Source: Theristus sp. LFF4_11
Taxonomy: Eukaryota > Nematoda > Chromadorea > Monhysterida > Xyalidae
Reading direction: 5' to 3'
Length of the DNA: 64,000 bases
Assembly: GCA_030248135.1 (NCBI GenBank)
Contig: JASANC010003870.1
Coordinates: 1-64,000, forward strand
Positions 48,002 to 60,225 of the stretch are shown here, piece after piece. Each line of letters starts with the position of its first letter. Position 1 is the first letter of the stretch. The translations under genes and the position numbers were made by a program. Under the pieces are notes generated by a model, which was not told the origin of the DNA, made no database searches, and worked only from the letters and a program-made list of their open reading frames with translations.

Positions 48002-51000
48002 ATGCCACGAGACAACAGTAAACGATCCGTTTTCCATGACGACGATGAGCGTCACAACAACTGGCACAGGCGAACAACACAGCGACGACACAGTCGCTTA
48101 TCAGCAGTTCGTCCATCGCTTCACCGAGAAACATACGCACAAACGAGCACATGTACATGCTCCTCAATTTGTTGCAAAAAAAATGTTTTTTTTTCTGGAA
48201 CAGAAACATTGTCTTCGAAAATGTCTCGGGAAATGTCTACGCATCATGTTCATGAAAAAAGTCTCTCTGTCGCGGTCTTTCATGCTATGTAGCGTGTGTG
48301 CATGATCAATCTCCCTGCTGTTTTCCAGCGATCAACAACAACAGCAGTTCGCACAACGCTGATGGTGGCGTGTCAACATGCCCCGCGTTCATCAAGTCCG
48401 TTCTGTTGATGGCAGCCATGTTGCTCATTGTCGCGGTGTACACGCTTGCCGGCGGCGCACTGTTCACGTGGCTGGAACGTGATCACGAGGTGAGCGGCAG
48501 AGCGTTGCGCTGGGTGTGGCCTGCACTTGTAGCGCTATGCAGGGTGATCCAAAAAACTACATACACTCGATAAGAATCGGCCTCTAGCTCGCCAATGGGT
48601 GGATAGTTTGGGCTTCAATTTCAATGATACATACATCGCCCATAACTTAAACTTCTAATTTTTTTTAATTAGAGACTTGAAAATAGTGGTCAAACCAAGT
48701 TTCTCACTGATTTCACAAATCCATGTTCTACCTTTTATATGCGTCTTCCGCATTTTTAGATAATATTATACATGTATTTCCGGTTCGGAGAAACTTGATC
48801 TACAGCACGGCAATCTGCAAGTCGTCGCGTTCATGGCATCAAGTACCATGTTGTTTTGGTTATTACTTTGTAGTTGCAGAAAGAATCTGGTCCCAAGTAC
48901 CCCATAGACCGAGAAATTAAAAGAAAGTTCATAGAATCTTTTGGTTTTCCACCAGATTTCTCAAACAAAATTACAGTGTATGTAACGTTTTGCAACTGTT
49001 TCCTATTGCAGATGGTTCAATTCATCAACGATCAGGAAACGTTGAGGAATCGGCGGGCAGAGTTCGCTAACAACATCGTAAAGTTGATGTTGCGAAACGC
49101 AACTTATTGTTGCAACGCACCGAATCGTCGAAATGCAACAATTCGACACAATCACACTGTCCTGAACGTAACGACAAAAAGCGGCTGCTGCAGCCCAGCT
49201 GTTCACGAGTCATCGTGCGCGCAGGAGGTTGCCAGATTGGTTGCCGAGTTTGACGCTGCGTCAGAGGTGCTCAAAAACATTTTTTCTGGCACACAGTGTG
49301 GATATCGCAATCGGTTGTTTTCTGTGAGATCGAACAGTATTCAGCTTCAGCCCAACTTTTTTCTCGTGCTCTTGTTTCACAGTCACTACTAAGCAAACAC
49401 ACTGGCATACGTGTGCTGCTGCCATTTCACTGATGTGTGCTCGAACAAAGATACAGCAAGTACTGCACATGGATAAATAAGAGAATTGCTGGCGTCCGTC
49501 GCACTGACGAGCAGTGGGGATGGATCCGGCAAATTTGCCGGAATCCGGGCCGGATCCGGCAAAAGCCCATTCCGGCCGGGCCGGATCCGGCAAAAATTGC
49601 CGGAATCCGGACCGGAATGGCTTTTTATGTCTAAAAAAACATCTACGCACATTTCGTCGCTTCTTCATCACATTTTCAGCATAAAACAGCACAGAAACAA
49701 AGTCAGCAAGACACAGCACGTGAACCAACCAAAAATTACAGCAACAACAATTGACAAAATTCACATCGCATAGGGATAATCAAGTGCTGGTAACACTCCA
49801 TTCAGAAACATGACCTTTTCGGCGTTCTGAGTTGACAGACGAGATCGGCTGTACACAAACACCTGCCTGGCTTCAGAGAACATTCGTTCGCTTGCCACGC
49901 TGGTTGGTAGCGGTGCCAGTGGTGTAACGTAAGCACCGCTCGATACACAAGCGCACTATTCAGCGAACGGTTCCGTTGCAGGTTTTCAGCAATGTTGAAC
50001 AGAGCAGAATTGAGATGAACGCGGTTCATTTCCCGACGGCATGTTTTCAGTTGGACGATCGCGCGTACACCAAGTTCACGTTGACGGGCGCCGTGTTCTA
50101 CAGTTACACGTTGTACACGACCATTGGCTACGGCACCACGGCGTGCTCGACCGCGCACGGACGCATCGCCACCGTGCTCTACGCGATGATCGGCATTCCA
50201 CTGGTGATGGTGGTGCTCGCGAAGATTGGACTCGTCATCGACGACGCCATCATGGCCGTCGTGAGACGTGTCCGTCGGTGAGTTTGTGTGCGTGAGCATT
50301 CGGTTGGGAAAAACAAGGCGCCACGAGCAGAAACGTAACGTATAGATGCACATGGTCGTGCAAGTGTTCGAAAAAATTTTTTGTATTCTTTTGTTCGACA
50401 GATTGGCGAAAGCGTTGGGTCGCACGGACGAGCCGAGCAATCTGCCGTCGATGCTGACAGTCGCCGTAATGGTCGCGTACGCATTTCTTCTGGCCGCCAT
50501 TGTACACCGCAGCTCGAAACTCAATTTCGGTAGACAAGAAAACAGCAGTTTACTGTTGTAGCTGTAGTTATCCATGGCATTCATGTAACACCAACCGTAG
50601 TGCGCGCCAATCAGGAGGCCGAGTTCACAGCCCTATTCAAGAAAAAATCATCAAAAAATCGGCAACTTCCAAAAGTCCAACAGCGACTGCGGCGGGCTTT
50701 TCGACGACGCCAAATGTTTTTTTTTTCAGCTTTTTTGTTGTAAAGATTAGAAAAATGTATGAAAACTAAGCTCAATGTTGTGTCTGATAAGCTTCATGCG
50801 TGTGTTGAAAATTCATGAAACGTAAACACATTGTAAACAACAGTTAGATTTGGCGAGTTCATTCCAGTTGTTATTGCGTGCACATCTGCAGGCGACTCGT
50901 TGTACTTCGTGCTGATCTCACTGACCACCATCGGTCTCGGCGATCTGATGCCGCACGAGCAGGTGGAGCCGAGTGCGCTGCTGCTCTTCATGGTCGGTCT

Positions 51001-51253
51001 TGCGTTGCTCGCGACCGTCATCGCGACGATCTCGACACGAATGACGACGCACGTCGGCGACATCGGGCGACAGATTGAACGCGTCACAAACAATAAACAC
51101 ATTGATTTGCTCGATCAGGCGTTCAGTGAGGGCAAATTGAAATTCACCCGTGCACCGGAGGGCGCCGTGACCAGGAACGACGACACAACACGCAACGACG
51201 CACAACATCAACATCATCGCGACCGGCACAGACACCGTGGCTCGCAGCGCTAA
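48002..51253 (+). CDS. TWK/KCNK-type two-pore-domain potassium channel
   Basis: Six exons join in phase: 48002-48152, 48329-48489, 49012-49266, 49982-50277, 50402-50529 and 50892-51253, about 450 residues. Exon 2 holds TM1 (VLLMAAMLLIVAVYTLAGGALFTWLE), exon 3 the extracellular cap with several Cys, exon 4 the first pore (TLYTTIGYG) and TM2 (MIGIPLVMVVLAKIG), exon 5 TM3, and exon 6 the second pore (SLTTIGLGD), TM4 and a His/Arg-rich C-terminus. The GYG and GLG filters and the IP.GL-like IGIPLV segment are diagnostic for K2P leak channels that set resting potential. Exon 1 (a basic N-terminus) is chosen only because it opens with ATG and ends in the phase needed, and it is the least certain part. 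The intron between exons 2 and 3 contains a composite-element terminus, and that between 3 and 4 a palindromic array. Confidence 0.88.
48667..48773. repeat. solo terminal module of the composite element
   Basis: From AGAGACTTGAAAATAGTGG to CGCATTTTTAGATAATATTA this matches one arm of the composite-element terminal module. The partner arm is absent. It lies in intron 2 of the TWK gene. Confidence 0.75.
49514..49622. repeat. short palindromic array built on CCGGATCCGGCAAA
   Basis: Within about 110 bases the palindrome GCCGGATCCGGC or its partial forms (GCCGGAATCCGG, CCGGCCGGGCCGG) recurs about six times, separated by AAAA(A)TT or AAAAGCC. It lies in the TWK intron between exons 3 and 4 and could form cruciforms. 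Confidence 0.75.
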
Positions 51254-51799
51254 TTCAGTGATTGATTTGTGCGCGTTTTACGCACACGCTCAATTTGCTA
51301 TAAAAACTGATTCGCTATGCGATTGACTGAGCTGAAAACTGATTTTGTTGCCACTCGGCTGCTTCAAAACATTCACTGTTTTGTTGTTTAAAGCGACAAG
51401 CGTTTTGTTTACTCGGCGGAGTTTCGTTCAATAAATCACACACTAATGGTCCAAGAACGAAAACGAAGTTGGAAAGAAACAGAAAACATGGAATGGTTGC
51501 AATGCGTCAGCCAGTAACATAACAAACACACAAGTCTATCAAACTGAGAACATTTCAAAATTTCAAGACCGCTAAAAAGGTACATTGTCGAGCTGCTGCG
51601 CGAAGAAACAAAATTGGCAACACGAGTCTGATGGGTCTCCGCTAAAAAAAAGACGGACGCAATTTGTCGTTAAGCCCGGTCGTTCACTCAAATTCGATGA
51701 GATCAAGATGGAAACGTTGCAAATAAAAAAAAACAACAAGTGAAAATTGCCGAAAGTGGAAAACACACAAAACAAAGCAATAATGGTCAGCCGTGGTGT

Positions 51800-53478
51800 T
51801 CATGCGAGCACCACCGGTTTACTGAGCACCAAATAATCGTTGCTCTCAAAACTGGACAACTCGTCGACGGCGAAACCGAGCGTCGTGAAGAACGCCAGAC
51901 TCTGCTCGTTGAACTTGAACACGGTCGCCATCACTTTGCTCATGTGCAGTCTGCAAGCCGCTTAGTAACATTGTTATCGGCTTTCTTTCGACCTATCGAC
52001 CACACACATACAAAAAACTATTGACGCGGCAATTCAAAATTGACCCAAAGTAGCCCGCTGGGCTACTACACGTGCAACAGAGTGACAGTCGAAAGCCGTT
52101 CTGACTCGCCCGTATCAAGCGTCGCAACTAATTTCATTTCAATGCGTGATGCGTGCGCGCAGACACCGAGTCTCACAGAGCCAAACGAATAAACCGCTTC
52201 TGTTCACAAATTTTCGTATCGCGCTTCTTCGGTTTATTACGCGCTCAGTGAGTTTTATTCAACAGTGCACGGCATAATACCAGCGAAGTGGCAGACGCCA
52301 CGAGTAGACCCGGCAAAGCCAGTCCGCTACGCACCTGGAGGCGAGCTCGTGCAGAATGGCCAGCAGCCAGCGGCCGACGCCAGTCCGTTGGTGGCGTTTC
52401 GCAACCTGCAGTTCGTAGCTGCAAACAAACGAAAACAATGAAACATGACCGTGGCGTACAACTCGAGGGAGCACCAGATTTCGCAACACCTGTTTCTCGC
52501 TCTTTTTATGATTCTCTAATTCAGCACAGCACAGCAACGCTGCAACACCTGCTTTTGTGTTGTATGACAAGCAAACGTGTTTTTGTCTTGAAAACCTGTT
52601 GGAGATGATCTGATAATGTGCTATTTAAAATATGCACGTCACCAACCAATATAAAACGGGTTGACCAATTTCAAGGACGAATCGATAATGGCAGAACGCA
52701 ACCAAGTCACCGTCAACGTCATTGTCACCACTGTTCGTTACAATCAGGTAACGTGACGTTGTGCTCTGCAGCTCCGACCGTTTCTCTTTCTCGTTCCAGC
52801 CCCAATCCGATTTCGCATAGCTGTATTACGAACGTCATTTCTTACTTTCGTTATTTTCACTATTCCTATAATTTTATATTCGTATACCGAATAAAATGAA
52901 GACCAGAGAAAAAACGCACGATATAATGACCACAAAATTAAAACAAAAAATATTGAGAAAAAAAAAACCGAAAAGCGAAGCGCTCGGGTACGCACAGTGC
53001 ACGCATGTTCTGCTCAAACAGTTGCCAGATGTGCTCAAACTGCTCGCTAGCAATCATCGTGCCGTAAGACGCTTTTAGCGCGAACTTGTTGCTGCACCTG
53101 AAAACGTAACCATGCGCACGATGTCAATGTCGAATAGGCAAAAACCGTTTTTTAGTCCGAAGAATGAAAGCGGTTTCCATCCAGGTCCGTTTTATTCAGT
53201 TGTAACATTTGTGGACCTACGTTTATGGACCTGTGTGAGCTTTGCAGCCAAGTTTCACTAAAGGTCCACCTGATCGAAGTAAACTGCGACTACGGATTGG
53301 TCTAATCGGAAATTGAGTTTGAGTGAATAAATCAAGCAGACACGAGCTTCGCATGCCAATGATTTTTTACAAGTACTGATTTTTTTATTGAATGAAGAAA
53401 CAGCACTCACTTGGAAAGGACGTCGTTTTCGGATCGCCCAGCAGACGTTGAAGCAAATACGCTCATTGGATCCTTCAT
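51800..53478 (-). CDS. NAA40/NatD-like N-terminal acetyltransferase (GNAT)
   Basis: Five minus-strand exons join in phase: 53478-53411, 53097-52992, 52765-52647, 52418-52335 and 51950-51800, about 175 residues. The order matches NAA40: FEHIWQLFEQNM (helix before the fold), RYLIV, LVAFCHYRFVLEIGQPVLYCYELQV (central strands), the acetyl-CoA loop QRTGVGRWLL, then KVMATVFKFNEQSLAFFTTLGF and a C-terminal LVLSKP. NAA40 acetylates the N-termini of histones H2A and H4. The model is shorter than vertebrate NAA40 (about 237 residues). The N-terminal basic region and a segment between the first helix and RYLIV are missing, so an exon may have been missed or the gene is genuinely compact. An acceptor-like TTTTCAG directly before the chosen ATG hints at an upstream exon. 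Confidence 0.78.
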
Positions 53479-53479
53479 C

Positions 53480-53878
53480 TGAAAATGTTTAATTTTATTT
53501 TATTTTATTTAATGTTCCCTTTGTTTACTGGGACATGAAGAAATCACCCTCGAAAATTTGCTTTCGCCAACAGTACTGCACAGAGCACGGCACCCCCCTT
53601 TTCCAAAAAAGATCAAGAGTTTGAGCGGGGCATGCGCATGGGGCCGCTCTCCAGTCTCCACTCCCTCCAAATTACATTCATGAAGAATAGCGGGTTTTCG
53701 AAAAGCGCACACAAACGAGCAGAACGAAAAAGCACATCATGCGTGAAAGCGATTGGATCGAGACGGGATTTTGGTCTTCCGTGTCTGGCGTTATTTGTTT
53801 TCACTTGGCTAAAGGTAAAACAAATGGCTCAACGGGTCGCCGGTCTGCTGCGTTGAAAGAGCCTATTAATTCATTTTA
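53480..53878. other. region upstream of the NAA40-like gene, nothing recognised
   Basis: Short open frames only. The 5' end of the NAA40-like gene may extend here. Confidence 0.35.
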
Positions 53879-54840
53879 TGTCTTCGAAGACAAAATTTTT
53901 TCAATAGATAGCTGGCTGAGAAATTTTTTTAGATAGATAATAGCTGAGCCTAGGGTTGGCACAGGAAAAAAAAACCGGTTTCTTTTCCGTTTTAAAACCG
54001 GTTTTTTTCCCAGTTTTTTTCTTGAAAAAATAAAGAACCGGTTTTTTACCTTAAAAATTTTCAAACTTCGTGGTCAAAAATCACAACTCTTCGTTTGATT
54101 GATAAAATGTAAAATTATATTTTTGAAAAAACGGTGCAGTGAACTGTGTCAAACTGAACTGGTGAAGCATCATTTTGCAGAAGCTTTTGCGGCAAGGGTC
54201 AAGTGAAATACGATGAAGACAAGGTGACTGCTAAACTAAGTGCATATGCAGACTGACTGACGATGTTGTCGATTTGCAAAGGGTGACTGATGAAATGTTA
54301 TTTTTCGAACGCAGTCCGCTACCGGTTTCACTTTGCAGTTCTGCAAATCTCGCCCCCTAATCGGGGTCAGTTATCCGGTCTCCTTGCAACCGTCCCTCCC
54401 CGCTCCCCACACCTACACGGTCACTGCCCAGTCTTTGTTTTTAATTTATTGAACGTGCTGCCCTGGAAATCAATAAAAGCGAAATTAATTTGATTTGAAA
54501 CAAAAAATTGGGTAGCATTTGGTGGCAAAAATAGCATATTGGGTCGGTTGTATGCCCGAAAACAGCATTTTACGCTGCTCAAAATTATTAATTTTGATGT
54601 ATTTCCTATTTTGAGTTCAAGAATCCAAGTTCTGAAAAGTTTAAGAGCTGGGAAGCATTCGGTTTTTTATGGTTTTAAAACAGTTTTAAAACGGAAAAGA
54701 AACCGGTTTTTTTCGTGGCAATATAAAAAACCGGTTTTTTACCAACTCTAGCTGAGCCGAAAAAACCTGTCTGACAGAGAAAGATTAGAAAATTTTTTTT
54801 TGGGGGGGGCGGGCCGCGGGCCGCCCCCCCCCTTAGAACA
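53879..54840. mobile_element. G/C-run repeat fragment interrupted by a hAT-type MITE
   Basis: The flanks of the hAT-B insertion (GTCTTCGAAGACA, ATAGATAGCTGGCTGAGAAA on the left; GCCGAAAAAACCTGT and a G8CGGGCC / CCGCC run on the right) are the inverse of 59940-60085, where the same sequence is uninterrupted. Confidence 0.75.
53951..54750. mobile_element. hAT-type MITE, family B, with 8-bp duplication and empty site
   Basis: Ends are TAGGGTTGGCA and, in reverse, TAGAGTTGGTA. A perfect 8-bp duplication GCTGAGCC is at 53943-53950 and 54751-54758. Subterminal AAACCGGTTTC repeats occur in both arms. A single GCTGAGCC stands at the matching position of the uninterrupted relative near 60000 (inverted). 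No transposase is encoded. Confidence 0.9.
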
Positions 54841-55881
54841 ACTATGGTGTCGTCGCGACATCATCAGAAGAATTGATCGAATTTCAAGCCGGTATGTTTG
54901 TCTTCACTTTAGCTGGGGACAATTAGTGACGTTTTGGGGGTCAAAACACAAGAAGAGTGGTAACGGTTTGAAAAAAATGGGGTAATTGAGATCACCAAAA
55001 CAAAATCTGCAAAGTTCCGCCATACGGGAGTCATTCGGGACTCGGGAGTAGGGTTGTTAAAAAAAACAAAAATCGTCATTTTTGTTTTTTTTAAATTTTT
55101 TTTTTTAAATTTCAAAAATCAAAGTTGTGCTAAATCAATCAGGGAGTCCGAAGAACCACATATGATATGCAAGCGCCTCCCGAATGACTCCCGTATGGCG
55201 GAACTTTGCAGATTTTGTTTTGGTGACCTCAATTACCAATTTTCCAAACCGTCACCATGCCTCTTCTTGTGTTTTGACCTCCAAAACGTCACTAATTGTC
55301 CCCAGCTAAGCTAATGCTAAAGTGAAGACAAAATAAGCCTTGAAATTCGATCAATTCTTCTGATGGTGTCGCGACGACACGACACGAAGCAGCAACCAGA
55401 CAACGTAGCGCTTGCAAACGGAGCAGCGAGCACAATCGGACGCTCTGCGAGGCGAATCGTCACCTTATCTGCATCGGAAATGGTAGGCTAAGCTTTGGGA
55501 CGCTCAAAAACTTCATCGCAGATGTTGTCGAAGCCTAAAATCAGTCGGTAAAACGGCCCAAAATCGACTGCTAAAGGTTTTACGAGGTATAATCAAAAAA
55601 AAATTTTGTTGAACTTTCGAAAAATTGTGCCAAAATTGAGGTTTTCAGAGCATATTAGAGGAAAATTTTTCGAATTTTTTTTTAAAAAAAAATCGGCATT
55701 TTTGTTTTTTTAATCACTTTTTTTTTAAATTTTTCATTTTTGTTTAACAACCCTACTCGGGAGGCGATTGCATATCATTGTAGTTCTTCGAACTCCCTGA
55801 TTGATTTAGCACAACTTTGATTTTTGTATTTTTTTTAATTAAAAAACAAAAATGACGATTTTTGTTTTTTTAACAACCCTA
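54841..55881 (-). mobile_element. hAT-type MITE family A, outer copy split by an inner copy
   Basis: Read on the minus strand this is a family A element (AACAACCCTA terminus at 55872-55881) whose far end is cut by the G/C-run repeat. It is interrupted by the complete inner copy at 55049-55755. Confidence 0.75.
55049..55755 (+). mobile_element. hAT-type MITE family A, inner copy
   Basis: Termini are TAGGGTTGTTAA and TTTAACAACCCTA. The perfect 8-bp duplication CTCGGGAG is at 55041-55048 and 55756-55763. An ~500-bp core (TCAATCAGGGAGTCCGAAG; CGCGACGACACGACACGAAG) is shared with 56965-57694 and 60547-61238. Confidence 0.9.
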
Positions 55882-56964
55882 CTACAGACCAGGCATTGAG
55901 GCAAGAAAAGAAGAGGCAATAAAAATAAAAGCTGCAAGCAAACATTACCCGGTTCGCCTTCCGCACAATCTTCTTCGGATCAGAAGTTTCTGAATCCATG
56001 ATTTTTCTTTCACCGAACCGAACTGCTGAAAAGAAAACAGTACTGTTAAACAATCATGGGTTTCGCAAAACTACTAGGGAGGCTTCGTGTCGTGGTGACG
56101 TGATAGACCAGACTAGGGTTCGAAAAAAAAGTGAAAATCCCGATTTTTATTAAATTAAACCAAATTTGGTATCAATTTTTTTCTATTAATTAAAAAAAAT
56201 TCCAAAATCAGTACCGTGGGCCCAAAACAATTTTCGAAGGGGGGTATGGTGCCGTGGGGCAGTACTGGGGTTAGGGGGAAAAAAATCCGGATTTTTTTTT
56301 TTAAATTAATAAAAAAAAAATTAAAAAAAAATTTTTTTTTTTACAAGTTAGGTTTGTTCGAAGCGTCTCGTCGAGCTGAGTTCATCTAGACTATTTTCAG
56401 AACGATCCGGAAAACTATAAGAGCGAAAATCGTGTTTTATTGAAATTATGTCCATTTCATAGAGGGAAAGTTGCATTTTCAACAGTAAAACAGGACAATT
56501 TTCGACGTGTACTTGAATATTGAACCGTTCTTAGTTGTTCCTCTTTAGAAAATTACCAAAATTTGACTGTGTTCAAAAATTCCTGTTTGCTGTAGCTAAG
56601 TCGGCAACCCCTGTCGACCCGGTCGCCCCCCCCCCCCAAGACACTTACTTTCAGGTTCAACCAGCTATGCTATCTGCCACATGGCGAGAGCCCACTCTTC
56701 AAATCATCGTATCGAAAACACGTACCATGATTTCGCGATCACGTTGCGGGCAACTGACAGACGCAAGTTTAACACGTTAGTTTAGCTCAGCACGCAAGTT
56801 TTAACATGTGGCCATGTTATCGGGTATCTGATAAACGGTCGTGTGATGTGGTATTAACCAACATCTCCGCTCCAATTGTTTAACAATATATCGCACAACT
56901 CCATTGTAGACCTATAACATACGCCAATCAACAAAATATCATGTTCATCTCATGGCCTACCGAC
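55882..56964. other. low-complexity and degraded repeat sequence, no gene
   Basis: Contains a TAGGGTTCG terminus-like motif at 56116, a short CAGTACCGTGGGC derivative at 56211 and long A/T runs. A 246-base open frame at 56535 has no recognisable product. Confidence 0.45.
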
Positions 56965-57694
56965 TAGGGTTGTTAAAAAAAACAAAAATCGTCATTTTTG
57001 TTTTTTTTTTTTTAATTTAAAAAAAAAAAAAATTTCAAAAATCAAAGTTGTGCTAAATCAATCAGGGAGTCCGAAGAACCACATATGATATGCAAGCGCC
57101 TCCCGAATGACTCCCATATGACGGAACTTTGCAGATTTTGTTTTGGTGACCTCAATTACCCTTTTTCCAAACCGTCACCATGCCTCTTCTTGTGTTTTGA
57201 CCTCCAAAACGTCACTAATTGTCCCCAGCTAAACTAATGCTAAAGTGAAGACAAACATACCGCCTTGAAATTCGATCAATTCTTCTGATGGTGTTGCGAC
57301 GACACGACACGAAGCAGCAAGCAACCAGACAACGTAGCGCTTGCAAACGGAGCAGCGAGCACAATCGGACGCTCTGCGAGGCGAATCGTCACCTTATCTG
57401 CATCGGAAATGGTAGGCCAAGCTTTGGGACGCTCAAAAACTTCATCGCAGATGTTGTCGTAGCCTAAAATCAGTCGGTAAAACGGCCCAAAATCGACTGC
57501 TAAAGGTTTTACGAGGTATAATCTAAGAAAATTTTTGTTGAACTTTCGAAAAATTTTGCCAAAATTGAGGCTTTCAGAGCATATTAGAGGAAAATTTTTC
57601 GAATTTTTTTTTTTTTTTTTAAATCGGCATTTTTGTTTTTTTTAATCACTTTTTTTTAAAAAAAAAAAATTTTCATTTTTGTTTAACAACCCTA
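56965..57694 (+). mobile_element. hAT-type MITE family A, complete copy
   Basis: Termini TAGGGTTGTTAA and GTTTAACAACCCTA, and a perfect 8-bp duplication CTACCGAC at 56957-56964 and 57695-57702. Core as in the 55-kb copy. Confidence 0.92.
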
Positions 57695-58476
57695 CTACCG
57701 ACTGAAAAAACATGTTCTAAGTTGCAAGAAAACGATTTCTGAAACGATATTTCAATTCAGTTAAGTCATTTCAACGCTAAAAATTGACTCTAGAAGTCAT
57801 CGAAATCGAAAAACATGGAGTACGTCGGTCAAAATGACCAAATAATGACATGTACCTAAGCACACAAAGAAGTTGGGAAGAAAATTTGGTTTGAACTTTC
57901 AAAAAATTATGCCATAAATCGAATTTTCAGAGCAAAGTAGAAGAAAAATTTTTAAATTTTTTTTTAAGTTTGAAAAAAAATCCAAATTTTTTTTTAACGA
58001 AAAAAAAATAAAAAAAAAAATTTTTTCAAAGCCCCTAACCCTAAGTACCGTGGGCGGGGGGGTGGGGGGGGGTACACCCCCCCGGAGCACCGGGGAGCGT
58101 CGGGTGGGGGGGGGGGGGCACCGTGCCACCCCCCCCCCCTAAAACCGGGCACCCCCCCATCGGACCCCCCCCCTCTAAAATTTGGCCCACACCCCCCCCC
58201 CCACACCCCCCATGAAATTTTGTCTGGCGGAGACCCCCCCCCCAAAATTTTCTGCACACCCTAAATTTTTTTCGAAAATCATGATTTTTTGTCTATAAAG
58301 TCTATAATATAAGCTGAATATATGATAACTTGACCATCTTCATTGTAATTTCAAAGATTTTGCAGCTAAATTTAGCGTTTTTCCTTTAAAATTTAAGCGA
58401 AAAAATTTCATGGGGGGGGTGGGGGGTGGACCCCCCCCCCACAGAAAATTTTGAAAAAATGCACCCCCCATGGGAC

Positions 58477-59052
58477 CAGTACCGTGGGCGGGGGGGGGGG
58501 GGGGGCGGGGGTACACCCCCCCCAGAGCACCCGAGACCGTCGGGTGGGGGGGGGGGGGGGGCACCGTGCCACCCCCCCCTAAAACCGGGCACCCCCCCCC
58601 CATCGTACCCCCCCCCCCTCGAAAATTTGGCCGACCCCCCCCCCCCCCCCCCCGGGAATTTTGTCTGGCGGAAACCCCCCCCCCCAAAATTTTCTGCACA
58701 CCCTAAAATTTTTTTCGAAAATCATGATTTTTTGTCTATAAAGTCCATAATATAAGCTGAATATATGATAACTTGACCATCTTCATTGTAATTTCAACGA
58801 TTTTGCAGCAAAATTTAGCGTTTTTCCTTCAAAATTTAAGCGAAAAATTATCATGGGGAGGGTGGGGGGGGGGGCCCCCCCCCCCCCCCACAGAAAATTT
58901 TGAAAAAATGCACCCCCCCCCCCATGGGACCCCCCTGGGGGGGGGGGTCCCACGTTACCATAGGTTGGACCCCCCCCTCACTTTTTGGTCGGCAGCCCCC
59001 CCACGGTACCATACCCCCCCCCCTCGAAATTTTTTTTGGGCCCACGGTACTG
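58477..59052. mobile_element. G/C-run hAT-type MITE, copy 1
   Basis: Ends CAGTACCGTGGGC and GCCCACGGTACTG, flanked by the 8-bp duplication CATGGGAC at 58469-58476 and 59053-59060. The interior is G/C runs plus one copy of the 190-bp AT-rich block. Confidence 0.85.
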
Positions 59053-60225
59053 CATGGGACCCCCTGGGGGGGGTCCCACGTTTCAATCGGTTGGACCCCC
59101 CCCACATTTTTTGGTCGGCCCCCCCCCCCCCCCCCCCCCACGGCACCATACCCCCCTTCGAAAATTGATTTGGGCCCACGGTACTGCCGTGGGGGGGGGG
59201 TGCCGACCAAAAAGTGAGGGGGGGGGGTCCAACCTATGGTAACGTGGGACCCCCCCAAGGGGGTCCCATGGGGGGTGCATTTTTTCAAAATTTTTTGTGG
59301 GAGGGGTCCACCCCCCCCCCCCATAGTTGTTCCAGATCCAGAGCCGAGGGGTTGGGGGCAGTACCGAAGGCGAAAGCAAATTTTCGAGGGGGGGGGGGTG
59401 TCGTCACGTGGGGGGGGGGGGGGTGCCGAAAATTTTTCAGTGGGGGGGTGGCAGTCATGGTACAGTGACACCCCCCCAGGCGTGGGCCATGGGGGGTGCA
59501 CTATTGTAGAAAATTTTCTGGGGGGGTGCACACCCCCCACCCCACCCATGAGATTTTTTCGCTTAAATTTTGAAGGAAAAACGCTAAATTTTGCTGCAAA
59601 ATCTTTGAAATTACAATGAAGAATGTCAAGTTATCATATATTTAGCTTATATTATGGACTTTAAAGACAAAAAATCATGATTTTTGAGCAAAAATTCATT
59701 ATTTTTAGGTGGTCCGAGAAAATTTTGGGGGGTGTCACTGTTACTTAGGTCCATCGAGGGGTGGGGGGGGTGTCTAGCAAATTTTGAGGGGGGGGTGTGG
59801 ATGGTCCAGTGTCAGGTTTTGGGGGGGTGGGTGTCGCGTGACCCCCCCCCACACCCCCCACGCGGAGGTCTCGGGTGCTCTGGGGGGGGGGGTGTACCCC
59901 CCCACCCCCCTCGTCGTCATAGTTGTTCTCGGGGGGGGGGGGCTGGGGGGGCCCGCCCCCCCCAAAAAATTTTCGAATCTATCTCTATCAAACAGGTTTT
60001 TTCGGCTCAGCTATTATCTATCTGAAAAATTTTCTCAGCCAGCCATCTATCTGAAATTTTTTGTCTTCGAAGACATAAAATGAGTCAATTTTTGACCAAA
60101 ATTGACCATTTTTGCTCGTAATTCTTGAAAATTTCGCCAATTTTAGGTAAAATACGCGTTTATACTTGATTTTTAGTGTATTTTTAGCATTATTTTGTTG
60201 TTTTTATAGCTTTTTAGCGTTTTAG

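Noticed and set aside
47823..48209. 128-codon minus-strand frame with hydrophobic segments
   Set aside because: It overlaps the candidate TWK exon 1 on the opposite strand, and no motif or splice context supports it.
48874..48990. Exon-like frame (KESGPKYPIDREIK) inside a TWK intron
   Set aside because: It has an acceptor-like TTGCAG and is open, but it does not fit the channel family, and the splice from exon 2 to 49012 is in phase without it. It could be an alternative exon or repeat, with no positive evidence.
58025..58045. Telomere-like CCCTAACCCTAA
   Set aside because: Only two imperfect units, at the edge of a nested MITE. It reads better as a transposon terminus (TAGGGTT-type).
58340..59619. 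Many Gly/Pro-rich open frames up to 232 codons on both strands
   Set aside because: They arise from poly-G and poly-C runs inside MITEs, occur in all frames and have no start, splice or family support.
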